Assembly: GCA_022497155.1 (NCBI GenBank)
Contig: MU385748.1
Location: 372,001-436,000, forward strand
Direction of reading: 5' to 3'
Length of the DNA: 64,000 nt
Source of the DNA: Whalleya microplaca
Taxonomy: Eukaryota > Ascomycota > Sordariomycetes > Xylariales > Xylariaceae
This document shows, one piece after another, positions 11,066 through 21,899 of this stretch. The notes under the pieces were generated by a model. The model made no database searches and was not told where the DNA came from. It worked only from the letters and a program-made list of their open reading frames with translations. The stretch's first letter is position 1. Each line of letters starts with the position of its first letter. A program made the translations under genes and the position numbers.

Positions 11066-12654
11066 CAATTAATTCTTTTTATTTACTACCTTCTTATTTC
11101 CTTGTCTTCCTGTACAGTGTACCCCTTTTCTTGTAATAATATCACAACCATTGATACCGACATACCAAAGCTTATTTGACATTCCTTGTGACTGTTTCAA
11201 AACTGAATGTACCCTGCTCTGTTACCCCATAGGTAATTATACGTATAAAGCTCTACTTCATAACAGATAGCAAAATCATCATGTTGTTTTAGGACCTTTG
11301 TTTTTGGAGTAATTATGCCTGCGACATCTGTCACGCAACTCACCATGAAACGTCATAATGGTGGATGATAGACAACCCAATGGAGGTACAGTGTTAGTGG
11401 TTAAGCTGCAGGACCTCAAATCATTACTTAGGCAAACACTGAGGCTGCAGCTCATAATAGTTCCCTAACCATACCAGCCCACGTCGCTTCTGTCACACAT
11501 TTGATTAAATTGAAGAATCCATCCTCGGCGTCTCTTCCATGCTTATACTTGAAAAATTAGCCACCGCCTTAGGCAGGCTCATGAATTGCAACTCCATATG
11601 ATCAACCCCATTTTGAGACTCTCGCTCCTTGCCTTAGTTTAACTTCGGAATGACACTCTGCAGCCTTCATTTTTCTTATTGTCGCTCCTCTAGTAAATTG
11701 TGGTTGATACCCTATTGATGATATGTTTTACTCAATAAGCCCCACAGAAATAAGCTAACAAAACTTCAATGGCGAATGCACTCCAAGAAAAGTTTCAATC
11801 AAATCAATCACACATTGACTCAGCCTACCTACAACCAGGCAACCTCAGAAACGTCTTTCATTGATAAATGCAACGTGAGTAGAGATACCCATGGATTACT
11901 TAAAGAAGGAATGGCAGTTTAAAGATTCTACTTGTACAGAGATGTAGTCATAGAACATGGCCAAAGACCTCGTAGACCTACAAGGTTCTACTCTCATTAG
12001 CGGCCAGTAGCTACATAGAACCCTAAAGTAGGAAATATCACTAATGTAAAGCTAAACTGAATTAGTGTGAAGGTAATGTACGCAATAAATGAACACCGAG
12101 TGTAGTACAGAGAGTTACAGTTTATATATCTCTTGAACACAGAATAGCCGCACTTCTCAAAGGGGCCTTAAATTTAGCCGAGAAAAGTCTATACATGAGC
12201 TGTTCTCTAACCTTACCATCGCCTAGCTGAGATTGACTTAAGGATAAAATTTTCTGGCACGAGGAATTATATCACAGCGGAAAGTTCCTACTATCGTTCA
12301 CCTAATAATAGATGGATGTTGATTTTGACCCGCCTCCCCATAAAAATTTTGACCTGCTCTCATGACTATCTTGTTCAAACCAAGTAAAAGTTCCCGCAGC
12401 TTAGGGTAAGATCTTCCCTTACAGCTTCCAGCCATGGACTATTATCAATCCTAGGCTCAAGAAGCATAGGATCTCATATGTATGCAAGGGATTTTTCCAG
12501 ATAACCTATATTTAAAGTTTGAATCCTTCGTGATCGCAGCCACAACATACAGTACGTATCCATCACAATGCTATAAAAACTAGCTATGCCACCCAAACCA
12601 TGAAGACGGATATTTTATTCTCTCTTAGATTTACCAAATAGTCAAGCCTCCATC

Positions 12655-13189
12655 ATGTATTACATAGCAGCCATCCTCAGGTTCTTAACTCTCCTCCTCG
12701 TCGGCTTGCCTGTCACATTTGGCTACCCAGCCTCTGATGGTGAATTGGCTCCCAGAGCAGCCCAGAAATTTAACCAATACGCCTCAATGGAAGATTGGTA
12801 TGACTCTTTCTATTTATATAATGATTCATCTAGAAAGTCCTGCTGATAATTTTCTTTGTTTTGACAGCAAAAATGATAGAAATATTCTTTACCACAAGGC
12901 ACCACGGTCCTTCGAATGTGTGAAGATCGACCCTAAAACCGACGTCTTTTTCTTTAACACTGGAGGTCTTTGGAATGCTCAAGGCAAGTTCATCCATTAC
13001 TTATGGCTTCTTTGGTAGGTTTGTGTTTGCTTGTACTAACGGCACAAACTAGCATTTATTTCCGACGATTGTTCTGCAAGCAAGGCTGAAGGGTGGGATA
13101 AGGTGATGTACTACAATACTCCTTCAGATCATTGTCAGCCGGTCTTGACAGCCGCGGTTGGGCGAGTGAGGAGCTTCAAGATGAACTGA
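12655..13189 (+). CDS. small secreted cysteine-containing protein (effector-like)
   Basis: Three exons, 12655-12797, 12868-12983 and 13053-13189, give 131 aa. Intron 1 is GT-AG with a CTGAT branch-like site. Intron 2 is GC-AG (AAG|GCAAGT...CTAG) and is the option that continues the frame into exon 3; the GT at 13015 does not. The protein starts with a signal peptide (hydrophobic core LRFLTLLLVGLPVTFG, probable cleavage around residues 23-25). The mature part is short, with four cysteines in the contexts MEDCKND, SFECVKI, SDDCSAS and SDHCQPV, enough for two disulfides. I do not recognise the family. Size, secretion and position in an AT-rich gene-poor block fit an effector-like or antimicrobial secreted protein, but no function is established. 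Confidence 0.7.
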
Positions 13190-14551
13190 GTTGACTGCGC
13201 TGTACGTGAAGTGACAACATTCTCCCCTTCCTGCCAAGACACCAACTAATCATTAGCACGATAGGGATCCAACAAAAGCAAAAGGTTTTGGAGTGTCTTC
13301 TCTCTTTCTTCCTTTATGAGTAGTGCTTTTTTTTTACTTTTCGTGTAACTATATATAGCCGCATAAGTCCCCACACATAAGGGCGAGGCCAAGTATTTTT
13401 CTGAATTTCGATTTATTAATGTACAGACCCGGCGGAGGTCTGAATCCAACGGAGCAACGTCCTCAGTCCTTCCTCTATTTGTATCAAGGAACTATCACTA
13501 CTTGACGAGATTGAACCTTGATATGATAGGCTCACCAAAAGCTTGCCCAGTCAAAGAAACAATCGCAGAAATAATAAAACCTTAACACAGATAGCCTTGA
13601 AAGTTCATTGCCTTTAGTCGATCCCATGTCTGGAACTTTCCGATACCCACAATCTAATGATATAAGAGTCCACAGATACGGAATTTACCGAAACTAGCGT
13701 CATACAGTGGGCCTAGGATCACTATTCAAATAGTCTCAGACGATCATAGTAACAATGGCCTAATAATAAGTTCTCAGGTACGTGTACAAGAATTTCTACG
13801 TTAGAACAGACTGTTTGTGTCAGAGTCTGAAGAATATTAGTACGGTTATGTATATGTCAAAAGCTAGTCAGCCGCATGCGACGATAGTGTCATAGTATAG
13901 TAAACGCTCATTCGACTTCTCGAACTTTACAACCTGCAGAATACAGCGGTGATAGGGGTTCTTGCTGAGCCTTGCCTTCTTGCGGCCGGTGCCAACCCTA
14001 AATACACTACCCTCTAAACCTTAGACATAGAGTCAGGCACCGATATATCGTTAGATATTCTCGCCGGTGATATCATCGAATGCAAGTGCGAATTTTGTAG
14101 TGTATTGAAAGATACTTGCAGGTAAACAAACGAAAAAAGTAAGCTTAACGATAGCTGGTATACCTTCATAATAGTAAATTATGCTCCATGTAACATATGC
14201 CGTCGTCTGAATATAGGCATGAGCAATCACATGAACAGAACAAGTTGAATCGCCTAACGCTTCCGAGAGAGCGGTTTACAAGATGCAGAACGAGTTTCTT
14301 ATATCTAACACTAGGTATAGTCCACTATACCACCAATAAAATGGAAGCAGACAATTTCTTTTTAGTAGTGCAAGTTCAGGCATAGCTCATAGCTCGTCCA
14401 CGGAGTCAACCGACTCCGGGTTTTTCTCACCCTTCCCAACCGTGAATACTCACACTTTTTACCTATGTACATTCATCTCGTCCACCTTAGATGGGTATCA
14501 ACAAGTCCTCTCCTCCACTCCCCCTCTTCCTTCCCTATTCCTGCGACATCC
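13190..14551. other. intergenic, AT-rich
   Basis: About 1.36 kb with short ORFs only. No domain, RNA gene or clear repeat was recognised. The final 150 bases are probably the 3' UTR of the P5C dehydrogenase gene on the minus strand. Confidence 0.5.
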
Positions 14552-16495
14552 TCAGATCTCATTACTCGGATACTCCACCTTGGTAGTGGCGAGGAACTCT
14601 TCCTTGATACTCCTCATACTGACGAACCGCCCCAAGATCGCCGGGCTGCCCGCCTTATCATTCGTGCCGCTCGCCCTGGCGCCACCGAAGGGCTGCTGGC
14701 CGACGACGGCGCCCGTGCTCTTGCAGTTGACGTAGAAGTTGCCGGCGGCGTTGCGAAGGGCCTCCTCGGCGCCGCGGATTACGGCGCGGTCGCTCGCGAA
14801 CACGGCACCCGTGAGCCCGTACTCGGAGGTGGAGTCGACGAGCGCGCAGGCGTCGGCGAACGCCGTCGCGAGATCTCCCACAGTGTCGTCGTAGACGTAC
14901 GCCGTCAAGATGGGACCGAAAAGCTCGGTGGAGAGCAGCTTGTGGCGTGGGTTCGTCGTCTGGTAGATGGTGGGGCGGATGAAGTAGCCCGTGGCGCCGT
15001 CGTACTCGCCGCCGGCGACGAGCTCGAGCTCGGCGTCGCCCTTAGCGGCGTCGATGACGCCGGTCAGCTTCTTGAAGCTGGGCTCGTGAATCACGGGGCC
15101 GATAAAGTTATGCGGCTTCCAGGGCGCGCCGACGCCGAGCGCGTTGGTCTGGCTCGCTAGCTTCTTGCGGAACTCGGGCCAGATGGACTTCGGTACATAC
15201 AGGCGGCTTGTGGCGCTGCACTTCTGGCCCTGGTACTCGAAGGCGCCGCGGATCGTCTGGACCACGGCGTTGTCGATGTCGGCTGAGGGGTGCACCAGGT
15301 GGAAGTTCTTGCCGCCGGTCTCGCCGACGATGCGCGGGTAACCTTGGTATCGCCCCTCGGCGGTACCCTGGCCAATCTGGCCGTACAGCTTGCGGAATAC
15401 GGCCGTGCTGCCGGTGTAGTGCAGAGCAGCAAATTGCTTGTGTGCCAACACGGTTTTCGTCACCTCTTCGGGATTACCAGGAACGAACTGTATTACATTC
15501 GGTGGCAGTCCTGCTTCAAGGAAGATTTTGTACAGCAACCAGTTGGAGGCAATGGCGGAATCAGAAGGCTTCCATACTACGACGTTACCCAGAAGTGCAG
15601 GGGCCGCAGATAGGTTACCTCCAATCGCAGTGAAGTTGAAGGGACTGATGGCGTACACGAAGCCCTCAAGAGGCCGATATTCAATGCGGTTCCAGAGTCC
15701 GGGCGAGTTGTGGGCAGGTTGCTGGGCGTACAACTCTTCAGCATACTGTACATTGAAGCGAAGGAAATCGCACAGCTCGGCAGCTGAGTCGATCTCAGCC
15801 TGCCAGGCATTTTTACCTTGGCCAAGCATCGTGGCAGCCATGATTTCATATCGATATTTTGTAGAGATAAGATCAGCTGCTTTGAGGAAGACGGCCGCCC
15901 GGTCAGCGAATGGAAGGGCCTCCCAGGCTGGCTTAGCAGCCAGTGCGGCGTCGATGGCATTATTGACGTCGGAGGGGCTGGCGAGAGAGTAATTTGCTAC
16001 TACAGTGGCATGGTCGGAGGGATTGTGCTGTGTGGATGTTTGGGATGTCTTAACCTGCTCAATGGTTAACTTGACATGGTCCGGAGCAGATGGAGGTCAA
16101 TATTCTGCTATATCCATACCTCTTTTCCTCCTACGAAAAGCGGAACTGTCAACGGGCCCTTCTTCTGTTGTCTTTCGACTGATGCAAGCAGGCCTTCTCG
16201 CTGCGCTGACCCTTTTGCGTAATGGTGCTATTTATCTGGTTAGTTCTCTATTAAGGTCTCTACTACGAATTGGGAAGTTGTATTGTCAATTGACATGACG
16301 TACATTCGGCTCATTAGTTATCTTGGGTATCTTGAAAGTGGCAAGCGTTGTCAGTCTAGCACCTGTAGTGCTTAAGGCTCTAGCATTTCTTGCGGAACAA
16401 ACAGCTGACAGCCGTCTTGAACAGGTTCTTGACGAGATATACAGGCTCGACTGCATTGCCTTTGCAAGGCCAACGTTCCTCGGTGCGGAAGCCAT
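14552..16495 (-). CDS. delta-1-pyrroline-5-carboxylate dehydrogenase, mitochondrial (ALDH4A1/Put2-type)
   Basis: Three exons, 16495-16304, 16227-16120 and 16054-14552, give 600 aa; both introns are GT-AG in phase 0. The N-terminus (residues 1-55) is rich in Arg/Ser/Ala with ARALSTTGARL, a mitochondrial presequence. The joined exons read NEPN-HHYAKGSAQREGL, characteristic of P5C dehydrogenases. ALDH features follow: NFTAIGGNLSAAPALLGNVV, FVPGNPEE, HYTGSTAVFRKLYGQIGQ, the glutamate motif VGETGGKNFHLV, the catalytic cysteine in EYQGQKCSATSRLYVP, and QQPFGGARASGTNDKAG near the end. The enzyme oxidises P5C (glutamate semialdehyde) to glutamate with NAD+, the second step of proline catabolism in the matrix. 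The C-terminal half (about 14.65-15.3 kb) is much more GC-rich than the first half and generates long false antisense ORFs. Proline dehydrogenase is not in the window. Confidence 0.95.
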
Positions 16496-17487
16496 ATTGA
16501 AAGGATGACAAAGAAGGAAGGGTATAAGCTTGCTCTGGTGTAAGTCGACAAGCAATCGAGAATGAATGGTTCACCAACACAGAGCTGACAACTACCTGAA
16601 TGTCAGAGCCCAATTGGGGAGTATGTCGACTCCGCACAAAGAATTCAATTGCGAAATCACTCGAATTATGTATTCATGATCGAGTACGGAATACTTATTG
16701 GTGGGATTAGAGGAAGCTCTATCGGACACCGATAACGAGCTGCGCTCGCTTTGTTGCGGCACAAGATATATAAATGGGCCTTGGACGGGGCACTGCGGGG
16801 CAGTCGACTTCAATTGAGAATGAGGAACCAATGGGAAACCCAGTGATGCTCTAAGTTGGCCGAATTCGGCATGGCCTTCGAAGTCGCCTCAACGAGGGGT
16901 CCTCAGTAACGAGTCAAGACATCATTCTCCGATAACATGGGAAGCTCCAGTGCTCCAGGTACCAAGTTGGTGTTGTCCAGATCCAGCATAGCCCGGCCGC
17001 TTCTGCTATTACATAAAAATAATTCATAAATTCTCAAGTCAATAAGAATCCGTCTCGGGCTGTTCAAGGGAAAAGCACTGAACGGAGAAATCACCATGTC
17101 TTCAGCCAAGTAAACAGACTACTAGCGTAGTGATGTTGAATTAGCACTGGCGTATATAAAATACAAAGGTCAAAAGGAAAACCCAAAGGCCGATGCACCT
17201 ATTTTTCCCTTCTTCCCAGTGGTGTTATCATTTTGGTTGTTCTCTAGTCTGTCCCCAAGAACTTTCCTTCTTTTCCTACCAAATTAGCTCGTGAGCGAGC
17301 CTATAAGTAGCAAGGCAAACCGCACAAGTGCCTCCCATTCTTCTACATCAAATCGTCGTCTGAATGGGAATCAGAAAACCCCTATCGAGGCTTCTGTTCA
17401 ACCATGCATGTACAAGTTGGGGTATACCACGAACAAGATTCATTTTTTAGAGCGCCAAAACGCCAACCGGCCCACCCAGGCGAACAT
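16496..17487. other. intergenic
   Basis: About 1 kb between two genes on the minus strand: the promoter of the P5C dehydrogenase and the 3' flank of the phosphatase. Only short ORFs are seen; no repeat or RNA gene. Confidence 0.5.
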
Positions 17488-20023
17488 CTAGTGGCTTGGA
17501 TCTGGTGCTGATACAGTGGTGCTCGCGACCGTCTCTGGCCTGCTGCGATGATGGCGGAGACTCCGATGGGAATGTGCGTTTGTGGCGAACTTGCCAGCCA
17601 CGTAATTCAAACTGGGGATAGTGAGTCCGTACGGTTCCGTCTTGCCTTCCTTGTCGTGTTGGTCGATCTCCACGCGGATACAGCAGTCGAGAGAACCATC
17701 GTTGTTCTTGCCGTGCGTCTCATACGAAGATGCCTTGTGCTGGGTACCTGCGCCGAGCTCGCCCTGGTGTAAGAAGGCATGGCCATCTTTGCCATCAAAG
17801 CGATTCTCTGGAGCCGGCTCCTCGCCATCAACAGGTACCGTATGGCCGTTAGTAACAGCCGCATAATTGTTGGGCGAGTTCTCTGTAATGATAGCATAGT
17901 TCCGGCTAGGCATCGTGACATTGTTCGATGCCATCGTTTTGTTAGAAGTGCCAGGATCTTTGTTGAAGAGGCTCAAAAGCGTCTCGTCTGTGTCCGCATT
18001 AAGATGGTGGATCTTGTTCCGGCTTGCAAGGAGGTTAGCGATTGCTGACGGTGGCGGTTTGTTCACGATCGCCGAAGATATTACATTAGTAATATAGCGG
18101 TGGTCTTCCTCGGTAGGGATATGTAAGTTTGGGTTCGAGTAGAATCGACCAAATGCTGCCAAGTGGACGTCGCCTCCAAGGATCGTGATGCGGACCGAGA
18201 ACTCCGCGGCAACAGTTTGTAGCCGCTCGATCAGGGCATTCCGCTCCTTTTTGTGGGTTCGCGCTGTGTAGTGGTCGTCCAAATCATCCAAAAGATCCAC
18301 GCTGCCATCAAAATGATTGAATACACCACCACCTTATGCAACTGTTAGGAATGAATAATCATCTACTGCATGAATCTATCACTTACCGAATCCGAATCTT
18401 CGGTTCAGAAACTTGATTGGTGCGATCATAGGGCTGGAGAATACGTTCTCAAGCCAAGTAAGACGCTAAAAAGTCGTTAGTTGTCGTTACGCAAAGGGAC
18501 AAGGCTTGGCTTACGGGATAAGCAATTGGAATACCCAATAGCAGAATCAAGTGCCTGAAGGGTTCGCCCGTATTTGCTGCATCACTCAGTTCCTGTCTTA
18601 CCCGGTCAAAGATGAGATCGTATGTCTCAGGATAGTTGACTTGATGTCGAGTACGCTCGGTACGTGCGTCAATGCCAAAGAACGCAATTCTAGCGCCAAG
18701 CTTGGTGAATATATTCATCGAATGCTCAGCGACGTATGGCCCGGGGGCACTACCAATAATATAGGATGGGTCGATACTGTCTTGCTGTTTGACATACGTG
18801 TCTATAAGCTGGTTCTCGTCTTGCGCTGGTCCATGCTCCATCGTCTCAGGGACATCCGAGGTGTATGTTGATGCAGGGGGCGCCAGATGATGCTGGAATA
18901 GCAAGTAGTACTTATGCGCACAACCACCGATGCCGCGGAAAACATCGCACTTCATGAACTCATTGACATATGACCCAAAGCCATCAATAATGTCGTGATC
19001 GTCCCAGATATTCAGCTGCGGTATCTGCCCGTTGGCAGTGGCGAACGCTTCAGTCGAGTACCACCGGATATAGTTCTCGAGATAATAATTGTCGCAGGCC
19101 GCTCGCAACCTCTCAGGGAACGGATAATCACGGCGCTTTTTCGGATTACTTATATCCGTCCACTCACGCAGAGGTCCATTCACGCGAATACCATCGTTGT
19201 ATATCTGATCTCCACCTCCAATCATGACGTGGAAAGGGGATTGGGCATGGCTTCTCATGACATCGTTCCACAGCGCAGGTCCGCTCCAAGCATCTTCATC
19301 TGTCCCCACGCTAAACCCATTGCACGAATGGAACATGATCCTCATCGACTCATGAATAGCGGGCACAAAAAAGTAGTTGGTCTTGGGTTTGGTAACACTC
19401 TTGTAACGAACGTCGGATATCGAATAGGCCCATTTCGTTTCAGTGTCAGCAATTTCACAAGCAAGAGAAAAGCTCCAGAACGTGTTTCTAGGGTCTGAAT
19501 AGAGACAGGTTCCAGTAATGTCACTTCGATGGCTACTCCGAGTGGCGTCAGTGCCATTGACGGAAGGGCCCCCATCGACAAGGCCGGACTGTTCAGCAGC
19601 TACCTCTACGCGCGCAAGACTCAGGGTAGGTTGGAAGCTCTGGGTCTTGCCTCCACCCTTCATAACAAGCAAAACGCTGCCATACCAGACCCCATGCTCC
19701 ATACGTCGATAGTTTAGCAAGGGCCCGCACACAACCTCTTTGCCATCGTGAATGACCCCATCTGTTGCCCCGTCATCATGGCCACTGATGACAATTGGTT
19801 TGAAGTTTCCAGTGCCTTTCGAACCAGGTCGATCGCTCTCAACCCTCGCCGAGTTGAGAAAATTGGACAGGTCTGTCGTGTTTGCGCTCGAGGTATGGGC
19901 GTCTCGCGCGAGGGCAGCGCGGGCATAGGCAGAAGACTCTTGGTGTCGCCATTTGTTAGAGGACGCATAAGGGTTGCGCGGATCTTCCTCGGGGAGGGTA
20001 TGGTCATGATCATGTGCAGCCAT
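17488..20023 (-). CDS. PhoD-like (alkaline phosphatase D family) metallophosphatase
   Basis: Three exons, 20023-18515, 18465-18387 and 18332-17488, give 810 aa. Both introns are GT-AG. The reading frame runs IPIAYP-RLTWLENVFSSP across intron 1 and RFGFG-GGVFNHFDG across intron 2. Metal-binding motifs of the PhoD/calcineurin-like fold are visible: FHSCNG, MIGGGDQIYNDG (Asp272), LNIWDDHDIIDGFGSY (Asp341-Asp344), AFFGIDARTER and ITILGGDVHLAAFG. The long fungal form has an extra N-terminal segment with KEVVCGPLLNYRRM and a polar C-terminal tail rich in Asn, Gly and His. No signal peptide or membrane segment is evident, so it is likely cytosolic or peripherally associated. It probably hydrolyses phosphomonoesters or diesters; the substrate is unknown. 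Internal exon 2 is only 79 nt. Confidence 0.88.
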
Positions 20024-21899
20024 ATTGCTTAAAAGATGCCGTAGTGGTTGTTGATGAGCCCCAGAAGAATGCGCTTATGTTAAGCATAAAAGCGAAAGCA
20101 GAGTGAGGACCGAATTGGAGGTCAATCGCAGCTGAGTCGTGACAAGGCTAAGGATCACGAACACCAAGCCGGCAAACTGTTGCCGAGCTCGTAACAGGTA
20201 TTATGCAGCTGGGTAACACCCAACAACGCGACGTGCAAGCAAGACTGGACGGAAGCCAACGTCGATTGGAGGAATCAGAGGAATGCAAAAGTCGCCAAAG
20301 AAAAGGTGTTGGTCAGGAGGGCGACACGACAAAGTGTGCAAATAGACGAAAAGCAGTTAATAATAATAATAAACAACGGGGCGCCGAAGACGTACGCCAA
20401 GACTATCAAGTACTAATAGTCCCTAGATCATTGGCAAATCAAACTCAGGAGACGATATTATACCAGTGAACCAAGAAGGACCCTGAGCCAGCCCCAAACA
20501 GGCGGAATTGATGAATTGCGATAACCAATGCAACAACAAAACAAGAGAGAGAAGGCGGAGACAGCCAGACGGCAGAGGGCAGGGTCAGCAACGTGCCAGA
20601 TCCGAAGTAATCAAATAAATAAATAAAATATCAGAATCTGACGATGGTGGTGGAGGATCGGCAGCTTGTTTCCGCAGTTGTGTCAGCACTGATCCTCCCC
20701 CCTCGAACGACACCTGGGGCTGCCTGCGGCCGACCTGCTCGCAGCCCACTGGGGAGCAAGGGATTGATTAATTGAGTTACATTAGCTTGATGGCTAGTGG
20801 TCACAGCTTCCGGGACCTCATCTCATTCTCATGTACTGCGCCGGTCATCATATGTATAAGGGGAGGCCTCACACTGCCTCACTGAATCCGCCGGGGATGC
20901 AGCTGCATAGCCACAGTATTATTGCCTTTCAGCTTGCATGCCTCAATGGCCTTTCCGGTATCAATTGACGCTGCAAATAATTAGTAGACGTCGGCGTGTT
21001 TATTATCTCCAGGTTCAGAAGTCTACATAATACATTCGGAGTACATATATAATACAACGTGGCATGAGCTCAAGCTTTTCCGGTACTGGGGTCCCTGCTA
21101 GCTGAATCCTTATCTTATCGCGCCAAGTGACGTAAGCCCCCTGGATCATCCCATCAACATTTCCTGACTTTGCTCTCGAAAGACTCTTGCTTGACTCACT
21201 ACTTTCGCTATCTCATCAGTAGGCAGGACGATAGCTAGCTAAGCATGAATCACTGGTGACCAATTCTTCGAATGGGTTTTCCTTTCATGTATGTATGTAT
21301 CAATAATTGTTGAGCTCAGCTACCTGGACCCCTGTGGAGACGAAGAACCCAGCGGAGAATTATACTGGGTTTACTAGACTATCTTAGCAACACAGACGCC
21401 CTAATTGGATGCTAAGAGATAGACGACAACTCACTAGCCACAAGTTGAGAAAAACTAACAATAGTTGCAAAGAGTTGTATATAGCATGAGTATACTGGCT
21501 GACTGGGCATTTCAACATCTGAGTCGCGTCTGAGTCGCGTGTATAGAGGATAGAAACCCCAAGAGCCAAAGTCTCAGACTGTGTAACCCTAAAGGTAATA
21601 AATGCAAGACACCTAAGAGAGCAGCAGAGCAGTTTCATATAGAGACGCGCAGTATGCAAGATATTATATAGTTAAAATGCTTGCGTAGGAGCGAGCACTA
21701 ATATACACTTGATACCAGATTTGAGAGTCAATTTTTTATACATATGTATAGGTAGCTCATCATGTCCAGAGAAACACCCCTTCCAAGACTGTGTGCAGTG
21801 CCGTTTGCCGCGGCGAAGTCTATACATATATATATATGTACACAAAACAGGAGTATATGCGCAAGTTTAGACATTATAATCCTTCCCTTCCATCCACCT
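20024..21899. other. intergenic
   Basis: About 1.9 kb holding the promoter of the phosphatase and the 3' flank of the rhomboid gene. ORFs at 20203-20469 and 21384-21659 have no domain character. A short tandem GAGTCGCGT(C/G)T lies near 21520-21541. Nothing else was recognised. Confidence 0.5.

Larger units (their letters stand above)
9080..12654. other. gene-poor AT-rich block
   Basis: About 3.6 kb. Apart from a possible membrane-protein exon (9404-9760, minus) and a tRNA-like element (10980-11065), I see only short ORFs without domain character, embedded in AT-rich DNA. Confidence 0.5.

Noticed and set aside
12984..13014. Use of the GT donor at 13015 instead of the GC donor in the small secreted protein gene
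   Set aside because: It leaves phase 2 and shifts exon 3 out of the frame that contains the cysteine-bearing C-terminus.
14465..15633. Long plus-strand ORFs (231 and 141 aa) opposite the P5C dehydrogenase
   Set aside because: They lie in a GC-rich coding patch where antisense stops are rare, have low-complexity Arg/Gly/Ala composition, and the minus strand encodes a clear aldehyde dehydrogenase.
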